This document shows, in pieces, positions 9,318 through 18,990 of a stretch of DNA of 64,000 bases. Every line of letters begins with the position of its first letter. The stretch's first letter is position 1. Origin of the DNA: Protopterus annectens (taxonomy: Eukaryota > Chordata > Ceratodontiformes > Protopteridae); assembly GCF_019279795.1 (NCBI RefSeq), contig NC_056739.1, forward strand, positions 14,366,968 to 14,430,967, given 5' to 3'. A program made the position numbers and the translations under genes. Under the pieces are notes generated by a model, which was not told the origin of the DNA, ran no database searches, and saw nothing but the letters and a program-made list of their open reading frames with translations.

Positions 9318-11097
9318 TCATTGAGTTTGTTTCCTATGAGTTTGTGACCTATCCTCTCCTCCCGTAGGGGTGGAAGCAGTCCACTGTCTTGGTCTATAAG
9401 AAGCTTGTGTTTGAGGCCTTCCTCTGGAGCGTCTATATCTACCTCTCTGAGGCCTGTCTGAAGTGGGAAAGGACCAATTTTTAGAAGGCCAATTCCTGCT
9501 AAACCTTGGTGGCTGTACTTGTAAGAAATCTTTAACTGTTTGCATGGATTTTGCCTTATCCTCCATCTTTTTAATCACCTCTTCAGCTTTTGATCCAAAT
9601 AAAACATTATGCTGAACAGGAGCATCCAATAATTTAGCTTTTACTTGTTCTGGCAAATTTTGTTCCTTTAGCCATGCATGCCTTCTAATGACTGTGCCGG
9701 AGGCAGCAGCCCTACAAGAAGCCTCCAAGGCATCAAATCCACATTGTAAACCATGCTTCCCAACTTGTTCAGTGGCATGCAATAAGTCATGTAATTCCTT
9801 ATCATCTGCACAGGCAGAAATGGAAGTAAGCTTTTGTTTTAAAACAGACAAGAGAAATTGCTGGTATTTCAGCATATGAAACTGACAGTTTAAAGCCCTA
9901 ATGGACGAAGTAGCAGAAGTGTACACTTTTTTGCCCCATCTTTCTAAAGATCTAGAATCCTTTTCAGTGGGAATGGGGTTTTTGGCAGAAGCGGCCTTAA
10001 CTCCCTTAGGACCCTGAGAAATGGTTTCAGGGTCAGCAGAAGGGTTCTTGTATAAAAACTGGTGGGAATCAGGAACCCTGTAATATCTATCAGACTTAAC
10101 AGGAGCAGGAGGAAAGGAGTCAGGGGTTAAGTTAGCCTCCAAAAAAGCATCATCCACAATATCCAAAACAGGAGGAATAGCCAGGGGTCTATGTTGGGGG
10201 AGAAGAAGAAAATCCCTTAGTCTTTTCTTAGATTTCGAATACTCCTGTCCTTCCCAGTGGAAATGTTCCCTCATTTCATGCAAACTTTCCCCAAAAGAGA
10301 AATCCTCAGGGGGAGAAGCTGAAGGAATGGATTCCTCAGCATCAGAATCCTCATAAGGAGGGAAAGAATATTCCTGGTCAGAAGTAGAAGAAACAGAAGC
10401 CTGATCAGTAGAATCATAATAAACATCCTGCCTTGGCCTTTTATCTGGAGGGGGATGTAAACCCCTAAGCATAGTAAGTAAATCCTCCGCCATCTTGAGT
10501 AACTGTTTCTGTGACTTGGGAGCCAGTTCAGAAGAGGCCTGTGTTGCAGTCTTTGATTTAGAAGGAGTCTTTGCCTTTGCCTTTATTAGAAGCTGAGTAG
10601 GCCTGAAAACCCCATTCGGAGGCCGGTACCTGCACAGCGGCTCCGGACCCATCCGAAGGAGCATTGTCCGAAGGTCCTGCAATAGAAATATTTAAAGGCC
10701 TGGTTGGCTCCTCATGAGAGTCCGTTTCGGCCATCGGTTCTGAAATGGCCGACAGGGGCTGCAAAAGCGCCTCACTGACGACGGCCGAACCTGAAGCTGG
10801 CTCCGCTTGTGCGCTATCATCAGATTTGGACCTCGGAGGCCTGTCTTTATCCTTGCGACGTTTGTGAACTCCAGTAGCCGGAACCGTATCCGACGACATT
10901 TTGTAGTTAAAGCACCTACCGAAGTAATGAAAAGCAAAATCGTACCTTCGCTTAATTGTACGCTGATTGAATCTAGCACAAAACCGACAACTAGCTACGT
11001 CGTGGTCAGGGCCTAAGCAAGGAATACAGTAAGAATGAAAATCCTTATGAGGTATTTGCTTCCCACATGAAATACAATTATTAACTTTTTCTGACAT
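9318..11097 (-). pseudogene. C: gag with one frameshift
   Basis: Gag starts at 11097 (MSEKVNNCISCGKQIPHKDF), with a C-x2-C, then H-x2-C-x2-CLGPDH and further C-x2-C, probably zinc-binding. A one-base shift near 10590-10620 moves it to the second frame, which runs to 9318. Later features are an acidic patch (YEDSDAEESIPSASPPEDF), RYYRVPDSH, RWGKKVYTSATSS, IRRHAWLKEQ and a C-terminal Arg-rich tail (RYRRSRGRPQTQ). The usual beta length is about 600 residues (compare J). Apart from the shift it is well preserved. Confidence 0.85.
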
Positions 11098-11224
11098 CGG
11101 ACTGGAGCAAGAAAAAGTTTCCCCAACGGGGTACTTAGCTTTGAGTGGAGAAGAAAGTCTTCAGACTGAAGTTTATCAGAAAAAATCGTCAGGAGTCAGC
11201 CGACCGGCACTTGCGAACTGCTAT

Positions 11225-11416
11225 CACTGCACGGCAAGAAAGACTGGAGAAGATGGTGTCGGCTGTCAGCTTTGTACTCCTGGCACTCTGACGTCAGGGA
11301 GCATGGCTGAACAGCAGACGCCGGACCAGACTTTGGGATTCTGGCCGACCGAGGACTGCCTGCCGGCAGGGGAGAACCCTACAGTCATGACTGCAACAGT
11401 GAAACACGATGAACAT
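11225..11416. repeat. C: right inverted terminal repeat
   Basis: This is the inverted match of 5894-6115, ending GATGAACAT at 11416. The B gag sequence (CGGGGTCGG) resumes at once. Confidence 0.88.
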
Positions 11417-12221
11417 CGGGGTCGGACAAGGGTCCGATGCCACTCGCCCCCTCGGAGCCGACGAGGGAGCCATGGCGTCCAGATTCCTTGATCGAAGGAA
11501 CTATCGAGGTAATCGAAGTCGGAGCCGAAGGAGAGATGGTGATCGCAGCCGACGGTTCCACTACTCGAACCCCAACGAACTCCGGCTCCGAACTCAATGG
11601 AGTCAGAGGAGGAACAGAAAAAGAGGTGGATGGAGCAGATACCTGTTGAGGAGGGCTAGACAATAATTTTGCTAGTGCCTGTGATTTAAGCAACCTACTT
11701 ATTACTCTCTCCACATCGTGGTTCGACAGCCTAGAGGATCGAGAGGAGTGTGAAGAATGGTGGCTACGTTCACTTTGCAATAATGGAGACCGAGGAGCCG
11801 AATGAACTGACTCTAATGAAGGGGACCTCAGCCTCTTATGGCTCCAAGATGGCTCAGAAACATCCGATGGAGCAGACGGAGGGGTTGTCCTGTCGGTGCC
11901 AGCCGGAACCGACATACTCGGTAAATCCTGTACAGGAGTCGGCTCCGAAGGTGGAGCCGACGGTTTAGTTGATTTTGGAGATTTCACTGGCTGGGAACTC
12001 TTTGCCGGTGAATCCTGAGGTTTTAACAGACTCCTAAGGATCAATTTGTTCGTACGCTCCTGCAGGACTCTTGGACTAAAGGCATGGCAAACAGAACAAG
12101 AGTCCTGCAGGTGAACAGCACCCAAACAATAAACGCAGCTAGTGTGCCCATCTGTCAGAGACATTTTCTGACAGCATGAGTCACACTTTTTAAAGTCTGA
12201 TACTTTAGCTTCCTTAGACAT
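11417..12221 (-). pseudogene. B: gag, 5' part
   Basis: Gag of B starts at 12221 with MSKEAKVSDFKKCDSC, then GHTSCVYCLG and H-x4-C-x2-C, the alpha zinc-like motif. A Ser/Pro/Glu-rich region follows, and the frame is cut at 11416/11417 by C. The remainder lies at 5893 and below. The region is otherwise open, so the insertion of C is the main lesion in this half. Confidence 0.85.
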
Positions 12222-12751
12222 GACCCAACTACAAAAGAACTAAGTACCACAAGGGAAACACAGACAGACAAATAAGTACTACTCTAAACAAGTACACCTA
12301 TAAATATATATAACCTCTTTTTTTTTTTTTAACGATAGCAAAAAAGGAAAGGAGAGCCTCTAAGTTAAACAGCTGTCCTAGGGAGAGGGGGAGGGTAGAG
12401 AACTCTCTAACTTAAACAAGTTCTAAATAAAAGGGAAACTAAGAAGAACCAAGTACTCAACAACACGTACAGAATAAAGCTAAGAAAAGTAAAATATCTA
12501 TTAGTTTAAAGGGTCTAAGAGAATATTTTTACACAAAAAATTGAAAATATACAGGCCTGAGCCAGAAAACCACACATCTCGCAGCTGATGCGGCAAATGA
12601 GATCTGGGTAGCTGTCGCTAGGCATCATGAGATAAGGGGTAACCTTGAGCCAGTAAACAGCTCTCGAGCTATTGATGATGGCCAAGTCGGAGCCAAGGAT
12701 TGGCTCCGATCCCAAACAGCAAGAATGAAGTCAAGATAGACAACTTAACAT
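12222..12751 (-). repeat. B: 5' untranslated region and right inverted terminal repeat
   Basis: The leader (12222 to about 12560) is A-rich with a T10-12 run near 12319 and no frame. The ITR (about 12565-12751) inversely matches 1071-1235 (GGATCGGAGCC/GGCTCCGATCC core) and ends CTTAACAT at 12751. Confidence 0.85.
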
Positions 12752-13438
12752 ACAATATTGTTCAGATCCAAAGAAGACACCCCCAATGATCTCCGATCCA
12801 AAATCTCCAAAACAGAAGGATGGATTGGAAAAGGATAAATCAAAAGGGAAGTGATCTGTGGTTGGATCTCAGGCCCAGGGGGGTTAGGAACTGAAAGAAC
12901 CCCCATCTGTATCTGTCCTCTGAGGAACTTCCTCATCATCCTGCCCCTGTCTGCTTCAGAAAATGCTTCTGGAGGACCGAAGAGAAGAGGCAGTTGAAGG
13001 GGGGTCTAGAATGCCTTCGAAAAGACTCCGTAAGCAATGGAGAGGGGAGCCTGGATGGAAAAGACTATGACAGCAATGGAGGAGTACCAGATCCAACATT
13101 TTTAAGACCTTGGCAGGTGGCTTTGTGAAAGGAGCTGAGGTCAAAGTTGAAGGATGGTCAGGAGATCTTTTTTGAGTCCCCCTGTCCTTGGCTTGAGGAT
13201 CACCTTTAGGTTTATCAGGCTTATTAGGGGTTTGAGCCCCAGCTACTGAGGAAAAGGATTTAGAGGGTAAGAGACCCCTTAGAACCAATTTATTTTTATG
13301 CTAAATCAGGGCCTGAGAATTGAAACTGGCATAGTTATCACAGTCAATATCCAAGTGAGCCAAGCCCAAACAGTAAAAACATTCCCTGTGGGCATCAGAA
13401 TTTGGGATCTTATGCTCAGAGGAAATATTTTCTGACAT
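12752..13438 (-). pseudogene. N: gag N-terminal part
   Basis: The start (MSENISSEHK) and the SDAHRECFYCLGLAHLDIDC block match the N-terminal motif of alpha gags (compare K near 63900). Below 13310 it has a stop (after QALI) and continues through LVLRGLLPSKSF. The part near 12939-12770 resembles K near 63420-63440 (MRKFL). It is cut by the right end of B. Confidence 0.7.
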
Positions 13439-13966
13439 ATTGCTAACCAGAAAACCAAACTACGAAAAACATCAAAAAACAAGTGCCACGAAAAACTGGT
13501 GCCAAACCAAATAAAAAACAAACTCTTCTTCCAAAAAAAAAAAAAAAAAAGGGGGAATAGGAAAACATGCCAACAAGGCAGAAAAGGGTACCCGAGGAGT
13601 ACAAGGTAATACCAACAAAGTTAAGATAGAAATGACATAAAAATAACAGTAATTAGGACCAGAAATTATCATATTATGGGAGGGGGGAGGAGACAGGTAA
13701 AATATGAAAATAATGAAGACTCACATAAAAGCCAACAAGGAAAAAATGTGAAAACTACACCACAATGTTTGAGAGTTTGCAATCCACATCTGAATCTACT
13801 GGCAGCAAACAAGATCTGAGGTACATTACAACAGTGGGGCATTGTGGATAAAGGCAGAAGCTTGAGAGTTCTAGGATACTATGCTCTGAAAGAAGCAGCC
13901 AAGTCAGATTTGGGTTTCAGATCCAAACCTGTCAGTTGAGGAAGAATGAAAATGACAACAACAGAT
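12752..13966 (-). mobile_element. DIRS fragment N (alpha family): gag start and 5' end
   Basis: Gag starts at 13438 (MSENISSEHKIPNSDAH) with CFYCLG and HLDIDC completing the alpha motif, though with an in-frame stop and frame breaks. Gag-like sequence continues to 12752, where B begins. Upstream are a leader with an A17-18 run (near 13534) and the right ITR (about 13780-13966; GCAGCAAACAAGATCTGAGG and end ACAGAT). The rest of N would lie left of A, outside the window. Its end sits inside the MT domain of M. Confidence 0.7.
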
Positions 13967-14780
13967 AGTGTATTTGTCTTCCAGGCCTTCTTGCATGCAG
14001 TCCAGGAGCAGAGTTTTGCCAAGTGATTGATGTTTGATGAGGCAAATAGATCTATTTGAGGTGTCCCTCATAGCTGGATCAGTTCTTGGAAGATTCCCTG
14101 ATTCAGCTTACATTCATGAGGGTCAGTCATGGTCCTGTTCACCTTGTCTGTCACACAATTTTGCTCTGATGGTATGAGAGATGCATGTAGAGTTAGGTTG
14201 TGTTGAAATGCTATATCCCAGGCTGACATGGTTAGTCTGAACAGAGGGTAAGAAGATCTGGTTTCCCCTTGCATGTTTATGTACTATATTACTATGGTGT
14301 TATTTGTAAACATCTGTAGAAGTCCTGGGCCCACAGATGGTTGAGGCCATTTATAAAACCCAACATCTCTTTTCCATTTATGTCTTTTGGTTTCTATTTC
14401 TTTGTTCCAAAGACCCTGCCCTTTTATTCAAATAGACACTGCTCCCCAAACAATGCCTGAGGTATTTGTTGTGACTGACTCTGCTGATACAGGAAGGGAG
14501 AATGAAGGACCTGGATTCTGAGAAATTTGGTATCTCCACTGCAAAATCTCCCTTTTCACAAATCTCAGAACTGGAGTCTGAAATGTCAGGGGATGTTGAT
14601 GCTAAGATCGATAACATTTCAGGTATCATTTGATTTTTCATATGGAGAATTGCAAGAGATATCATGAGTATCATAGATGCCATGAGACTTGAATCCTGTG
14701 GAATTCCCTAGCTGAGACTGTAGTCTGAGTGGAAAAATACAGCAGGAGATCTAAATGCAGATCTATTTTTTTCTGAATGG
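13967..14780 (-). pseudogene. DIRS fragment M, 3' piece: methyltransferase start, RNase H, RT thumb
   Basis: This is an old beta copy. From high to low coordinate it shows an RT thumb (MASMILMISLAILHMKN, 14683 downward) and degenerate RNase H. The latter includes HNLTLHASLIPSEQN and DPHECKLNQGIF, matching the HPDIF region of O, at 14274-14068. The MT start (IDLFAS-like, near 14045) ends at 13967, where N was inserted. Stops and shifts abound. The remaining RT and gag of this copy lie at 24685-26297. Confidence 0.72.
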
Positions 14781-15400
14781 AAAGATGATATATCAGCAAG
14801 CCAAGGAGAGTAGTATTGCTGGAATTGAATTCATCCTCTAGTATTGGTGAGTACCTTCCTGAGGTGGACCTTGCTTTTACAAAATCTCACCAAGATGATA
14901 CTGATAATATAGATTATTTTATATAGCATATATTATGGACAGAAGTAGGTTAAAATTTAAAAAGAAAGTTGGGTGCCCAAGTCCCAGAATAAAAAAAAAG
15001 CCCAATCCTTGAATGTGTACTGGTACCAGGACTGAGAAAACATGACAGTGTGGAATCCTCAAGACAAAGAAACATTCCTGTAATGGGGATAGGCAGGTCT
15101 CATGAGCAGGATGGCCCTGTGTTGCAGAAAGTAGTACTAGTCCACAAAAAACACAAAAAGTGACAGGCCAAAAAAGAGCCATAAAAATTACAGAGTGGAC
15201 AATTGAGGATAAAAAAAGAAATTATGCATTATTAGTATTGAGAAAGAGACCCAGAATTTCCAGATAAAAGATATTCAAAAATATTAAGAGAAATTAGAGG
15301 AAAGAAAAATACTGTACAAGAAAAACTGTCAAAAGCTTCAAATGCAAATATGTGTTCATTAATACAACAAATCCATAAAAAAACATATTACAAACCAAGA
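14781..15400 (+). other. 5' end of the restriction-endonuclease LINE, no recognisable coding
   Basis: No frame here has a recognisable product. Short open frames on both strands look like chance. I place it in the LINE only because it lies between the flanking duplicate (ending about 14767) and recognisable LINE sequence. Confidence 0.35.
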
Positions 15401-17140
15401 AACTTTGGGTCATTTGGAAAAGGAAGCAACTGAGGAAGTGCAGAAATATAAAGAACAAACCCTAGAGATTTTTGAAAGCTATAAAAAGAAATATGGACAT
15501 GGGAAAAAGAGATCTGATATGCAGCAATATTTATGCAAATGAGAAAGACAAACTAATTGATACAAAAAAAGTGGTTCCACACGTATTCGAAGAGAAGTAC
15601 AGGCAAAGGCACCAGAATATGGAAAATTTCACAGCACAAAATAAGATCACAAAGGGGGAAAGCAGAACAGAGGATTAATAAAGTAGAAGTTAAACAAATA
15701 GAAGCTGAAGTTGTAGAATACCTGAGAAGTGAATGATTTAGCATAGAAAGTCTAACACAGGTTATGTCTCAGCATGATGGAACAATGAGTCCCCAAAATA
15801 AGGAGAAGCAGGGCGAGTGGGAGACATATGAAAAGGAAATCTGGACATGGTAAAAAAAAGGAGATTTAATATGGTGCAATATTTATGCAAATGAGAATGC
15901 AAAACTAATCAATACAAAAAAGCAACACCAAAGATATTTGAAGAGAAATACAGGAAATGGCATGAAGATATGGAAAATTTCACAATACAAACAAAAAGAA
16001 AACAAAGGGGAAAGTAGAAAAGAGGATCAGAAATAGAGAAGTTACAGAAACAGAAAATGAAGTTATGGATTACATGCAAAGTGAAGGATTCAGTGTAGAA
16101 ATTCCAACTCTGATAATGTCACAGCATGATAAAACAATGAATCCCCAAATTCAGAAGAAACATGTGGAGCAAGAAGCATCTTAACACTTGCCACATGAAG
16201 ATACTCTGGAGAGCCTTCATAAGGAAACCAATACAAAAGTTCAGTTGGAGTTGCACAGCAAGGGAAGGAGCATGAAAGAATGGTGACTTTGATGCTGTCA
16301 ATGTTGTGGAGTGATAGGCTCATAATTTCCCATATGAAAGAGCAACAGATGATGCAGGATGCAGCTGAAGAGAATATGTCACAGGAAGCTGTTCTGGAAC
16401 TTTCTGTAGAATGCCCGCATGAAACGGAAAACAAAAAATGTCCCCTCAGTTTAGAAGAAATCTAAAGGAAGAGTTGTTTAGTTTAATAGAAATGGATATA
16501 CATATTAAGATCCATGAAAGAAATAGATTACAGAAAGTCAATAAGACCCAAAATGCTAGAAAAGTCTGATAAAACAAATGAACACAGTAAGCAAAATTAC
16601 TAACAGAAATCCATGTGATATAACACAGATAAATAGGATATATTACTGTGCAGCTAAATTAGTAACAGTTAAAAGTCTTACTACAAAAACACAAGGCAAT
16701 AAGGGAAAGAAAGAGAAGAAACCAAATGCCATTATGGAAGTATTGAATAGAGACAACTATAAAGCAATTAATACAGTAAGTATCATTGTTAGAAGAGTAT
16801 AGAAGAGAACAGATCAACAAAAATACTTAGAAAGACAGATGTGATAAAAGCAATGTGTCGTATCAGAACAGACCAGGATCTAGCATAAACTATTGCAAAT
16901 GCTAAGCTAAAGATATCAGCACAGGCAGAAAAACATAGAAAATATACACATGACTATAAAGGAGACTTATGGAATAAGTAATTTGTTGATGACCCCAAAA
17001 CATTTTATACAGCATTGGGAAACAAAGCAAAAGGAACAAAACACCACCAAAACAATAAGAAATGGACACATTTTGGAGAAATATCTATGAAGACTGTATG
17101 AAATATAAAGATACTGAATAGACAGAAAAAGTAAAAGAAA
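15400..17140 (+). pseudogene. LINE upstream region (N-terminal part of the single ORF), degenerate
   Basis: Short plus-strand frames line up in order: EKYRQRHQNMENFTAQN (near 15600), MSQHDGTMSPQ (15770 and again near 16120), ITQINRIYYCAAK (near 16630), and VDDPKTFYTALGNKAKG (near 16985-17030). The last is typical of the stretch before the RT in these elements. The region contains a tandem duplication (15467-16160). Many stops show it is long dead. It is cut at 17140 by O. Confidence 0.6.
15467..16160 (+). repeat. Imperfect tandem duplication, unit about 345-360 bp, inside the LINE
   Basis: Copy 1 (about 15467-15805) and copy 2 (about 15828-16160) share blocks in the same order: TTTATGCAAATGAGAA, GAAGAGAAATACAGG-like, ATATGGAAAATTTCACA and GTCACAGCATGAT followed by ACAATGA. 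The copies differ by many substitutions and indels, so the duplication is old or was a feature of the source element. Confidence 0.7.
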
Positions 17141-17355
17141 AGTACAGTTTTGTACCTACCATAAATGTAGATGTCCGATAGGTATGCATCTGCAGTCATT
17201 ACATATGGGTTGTCCTGCCTCAGGCAGCCCTTCGGTCGGCCGGATTCCAAAGTCTGGGTCCGGCGTCGGCTGATGTCGCCCCTTCCTCAACGTCAGAGCA
17301 CCTGGGGTATAAAAGCGTCAGCCGACGCCATCTTCCTCAGTTTTTCTTGCCCCAG
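17141..17355. repeat. O: left inverted terminal repeat
   Basis: It starts AGTACAGTTTTGTACC. From about base 45 it matches the right end inverted (GTTGTCCTGCCTCAGGCAGC, then the CCGACGCCATCTT block). The TATAAAAG at 17308-17315 is carried within it. Confidence 0.9.
17308..17315 (+). promoter_or_regulatory. O: TATA box in left ITR (antisense direction)
   Basis: TATAAAAG, preceded by GGGG, points into the element on the plus strand, the reverse of the coding direction. Its mirror copy at 22556-22563 faces gag. Promoter function is inferred from the motif only. Confidence 0.5.
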
Positions 17356-17531
17356 ATGCCAGGTGCCCTCTAAGGAAGGCTAAATTTGGAGAAATGCAAA
17401 AAGTTCCAAACATGCACAAAAATATATATACATATATAAAAACAAATACACCATAACAGATAACGCCAGCTAGCTATGAGAGGGGAATGTACCCAAGAAA
17501 TACCACAGAGGGGAAGGAGGGAGGGTAAACC

Positions 17532-17630
17532 TGACTGCAGATGCATACCTATCGGACATCTACATTTATGGTAGGTACAAAACTGTACTATATCCTTCAA
17601 GGATGCATCTGCAGTCATCACATATGGGTA
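17532..17630. repeat. O: internal complementary region
   Basis: The complement of the left end (CTATCGGACATC through AACTGTACT, to about 17589) is joined to the complement of the right end (ATATCCTTCAAGGATGC through CATATGGGT). It predicts the circle junction GGACAT|AGTACAG. Confidence 0.92.
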
Positions 17631-17661
17631 GAATACCATAGCCAATCTGGGGGTGGAGGAT

Positions 17662-18990
17662 CTATGTTAAGGATGGTGTAGCTAAAATGCCCTGCAGGAC
17701 TGCCGTAGCAAAGCCTGCTCTGGATCTGGAATATAAAGGTAAGTTGTAATGCTTGGAAAATGCATGCACGGTGCTCCATGTAGCAGCTTCTAAAATGTCC
17801 TTGGTAGCCACCCCTCTTAAGAAAGCTGTGGAGGTGGCTGTGGCTCTGGTCGAATGAGGTCTAATGTTAGCTGGCACAGTTTTTCCATGAAAGGAGTAAC
17901 AGAAACGAATGCAATTCCCTATCCATTTCGAAATTGTCTGTTTTGAAATTGCTTTTCCTTGTGCACCAGCAGCATATGCCACAAACAACTGGTCAGTTTT
18001 TCTGTAATTTTTAGTTCTGTCCAAGTAGTAGCGCAACTGCCTGTGTATGTCCAGGGTGTGCAGAAGCTTTTCCCCTTTGTTTTGTGGATTTGGAAAGAAG
18101 GTAGGCAGGTGAATAGCTTGGTTTAATGAGACCCTAGATACCACCTTTGGCATAAATGAAGGATTGGTTCTCAATGAGACTCTGTCTTGATGAAAAATAA
18201 GAAATGGCTGTACTGCCATGAGGGCCTGTAACTCAGATACTCTTCTTGCTGAGGTTATGGCCAGAAGGAAGACAGTCTTCCAAGAGAGGAACTGTAGTTC
18301 TGCAGATGCTGCTGGTTCAAAGGGAGGCAGTGTTAGTTTTTCCAACACGAAGTTAAGGTCCCAAGTAGGCACTGGTAGTTTCCTTGGAGGATTGATGTTT
18401 TTAATTCCTCTTAGAAACTGTCTTAGCAGAGAATGAGAGAAGGCAGGTGGATCAGTATTGTACTCTGCTGAAATTGCTGAAGCATGAATTTTAATGGAAG
18501 AGTAAGACAGGCCATTGTGGAGCATTTCTGCCAAATATTCCAGGATATGTGCCATGTTCATAACTGTTGCATCTAGGCCCTTTGAGGTGCTCCAGGTGTG
18601 AAATCTTTTCCATTTTGCTGAGTATGCCTTTCTTGTGGAAGGCCTGCGAGCTTCCATGATGATATCCTTCACTCTCTTGGATAGCTTATCCTGGTGATGA
18701 GTCAAGGTATTTTCCAGGCAGCTAGTTGTAATGTTTTCAGGTTGGAATGCAGAGTTTTGTAATTGTGCTGTGTCAGGAAAAGCGGCCATTGTGGCAGAAG
18801 CCATGGTTTTGTCTGTGACATGCTCTTTAGCAATGGGTACCAGTGCTGTCTTGGCCAGTCCGGAGCTATCAGAATCACTCTTGGCTGCTCTGCCCTGATC
18901 TTCAGTAAGACCTTGGTCATTAATGGAAGAGGTGGGAATGCATACACTGTTAGAGTTCTCCAGCTGAAAGAGAGGGCGTCCACTTTCCAT
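17662..18990 (-). CDS. O: tyrosine recombinase, intact
   Basis: A 442-codon open frame ends at 17662. The recombinase part begins near LEARRPSTRKAYSAKWKRF. The first catalytic Arg is in TSARRVSELQAL. His and Arg of HSTRATA are at about residues 379 and 382, and Tyr is in SKHYNLPLY near residue 415. All are present, so this protein could be active. The first 80-100 codons overlap the MT domain in another frame. The frame upstream is the same one that stays open over RT (20529-19402). Confidence 0.88.
   Translation of the reverse strand: MESGRPLFQLENSNSVCIPTSSINDQGLTEDQGRAAKSDSDSSGLAKTALVPIAKEHVTDKTMASATMAAFPDTAQLQNSAFQPENITTSCLENTLTHHQDKLSKRVKDIIMEARRPSTRKAYSAKWKRFHTWSTSKGLDATVMNMAHILEYLAEMLHNGLSYSSIKIHASAISAEYNTDPPAFSHSLLRQFLRGIKNINPPRKLPVPTWDLNFVLEKLTLPPFEPAASAELQFLSWKTVFLLAITSARRVSELQALMAVQPFLIFHQDRVSLRTNPSFMPKVVSRVSLNQAIHLPTFFPNPQNKGEKLLHTLDIHRQLRYYLDRTKNYRKTDQLFVAYAAGAQGKAISKQTISKWIGNCIRFCYSFHGKTVPANIRPHSTRATATSTAFLRGVATKDILEAATWSTVHAFSKHYNLPLYSRSRAGFATAVLQGILATPSLT

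Larger units (their letters stand above)
5894..11416 (-). mobile_element. DIRS element C (beta family), nearly full length, inside the gag of B
   Basis: This is a 5.5 kb beta copy with both ITRs (5894-6115 and about 11225-11416), an ICR (6235-6340), YR, MT, RH, RT and gag, all on the minus strand. It cuts the B gag cleanly: joining 5893 to 11417 restores the B coding region as judged against copy D (GAGAGGGAGA-type sequence). No target duplication is evident, as expected for YR-mediated insertion. Gag and RT each have at least one break, while YR is intact. Confidence 0.92.
1040..12751 (-). mobile_element. DIRS element B (alpha family), complete ends, split by element C
   Basis: This is a full-length alpha DIRS copy of about 6.2 kb once the 5.5 kb insertion C (5894-11416) is subtracted. 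In minus-strand order it has the right ITR, gag (12221-11417 and 5893-4474), RT, RH, MT, YR, the ICR (about 1412-1515) and the left ITR (1040-1235). The coding regions carry stops and frameshifts, so it is not autonomous. Its right end sits in the gag of fragment N, and its left end touches the right end of A. Confidence 0.9.

Noticed and set aside
9318-10682. Gag as a host protein gene
   Set aside because: It lies between element ITRs and recurs in O and J with the same neighbours, so it is a transposon gag.
14919-15182. Minus-strand frame with a signal-like hydrophobic start
   Set aside because: A single unconserved frame in decayed LINE sequence. A faint resemblance to the gag zinc-like motif (HETCLSPLQ) was too weak to use.
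17532-17630. Palindrome-like ICR as a transcription terminator or CRISPR-type repeat
   Set aside because: Both halves match the element ends, so the DIRS internal complementary region explains it fully. No spaced direct repeats exist.
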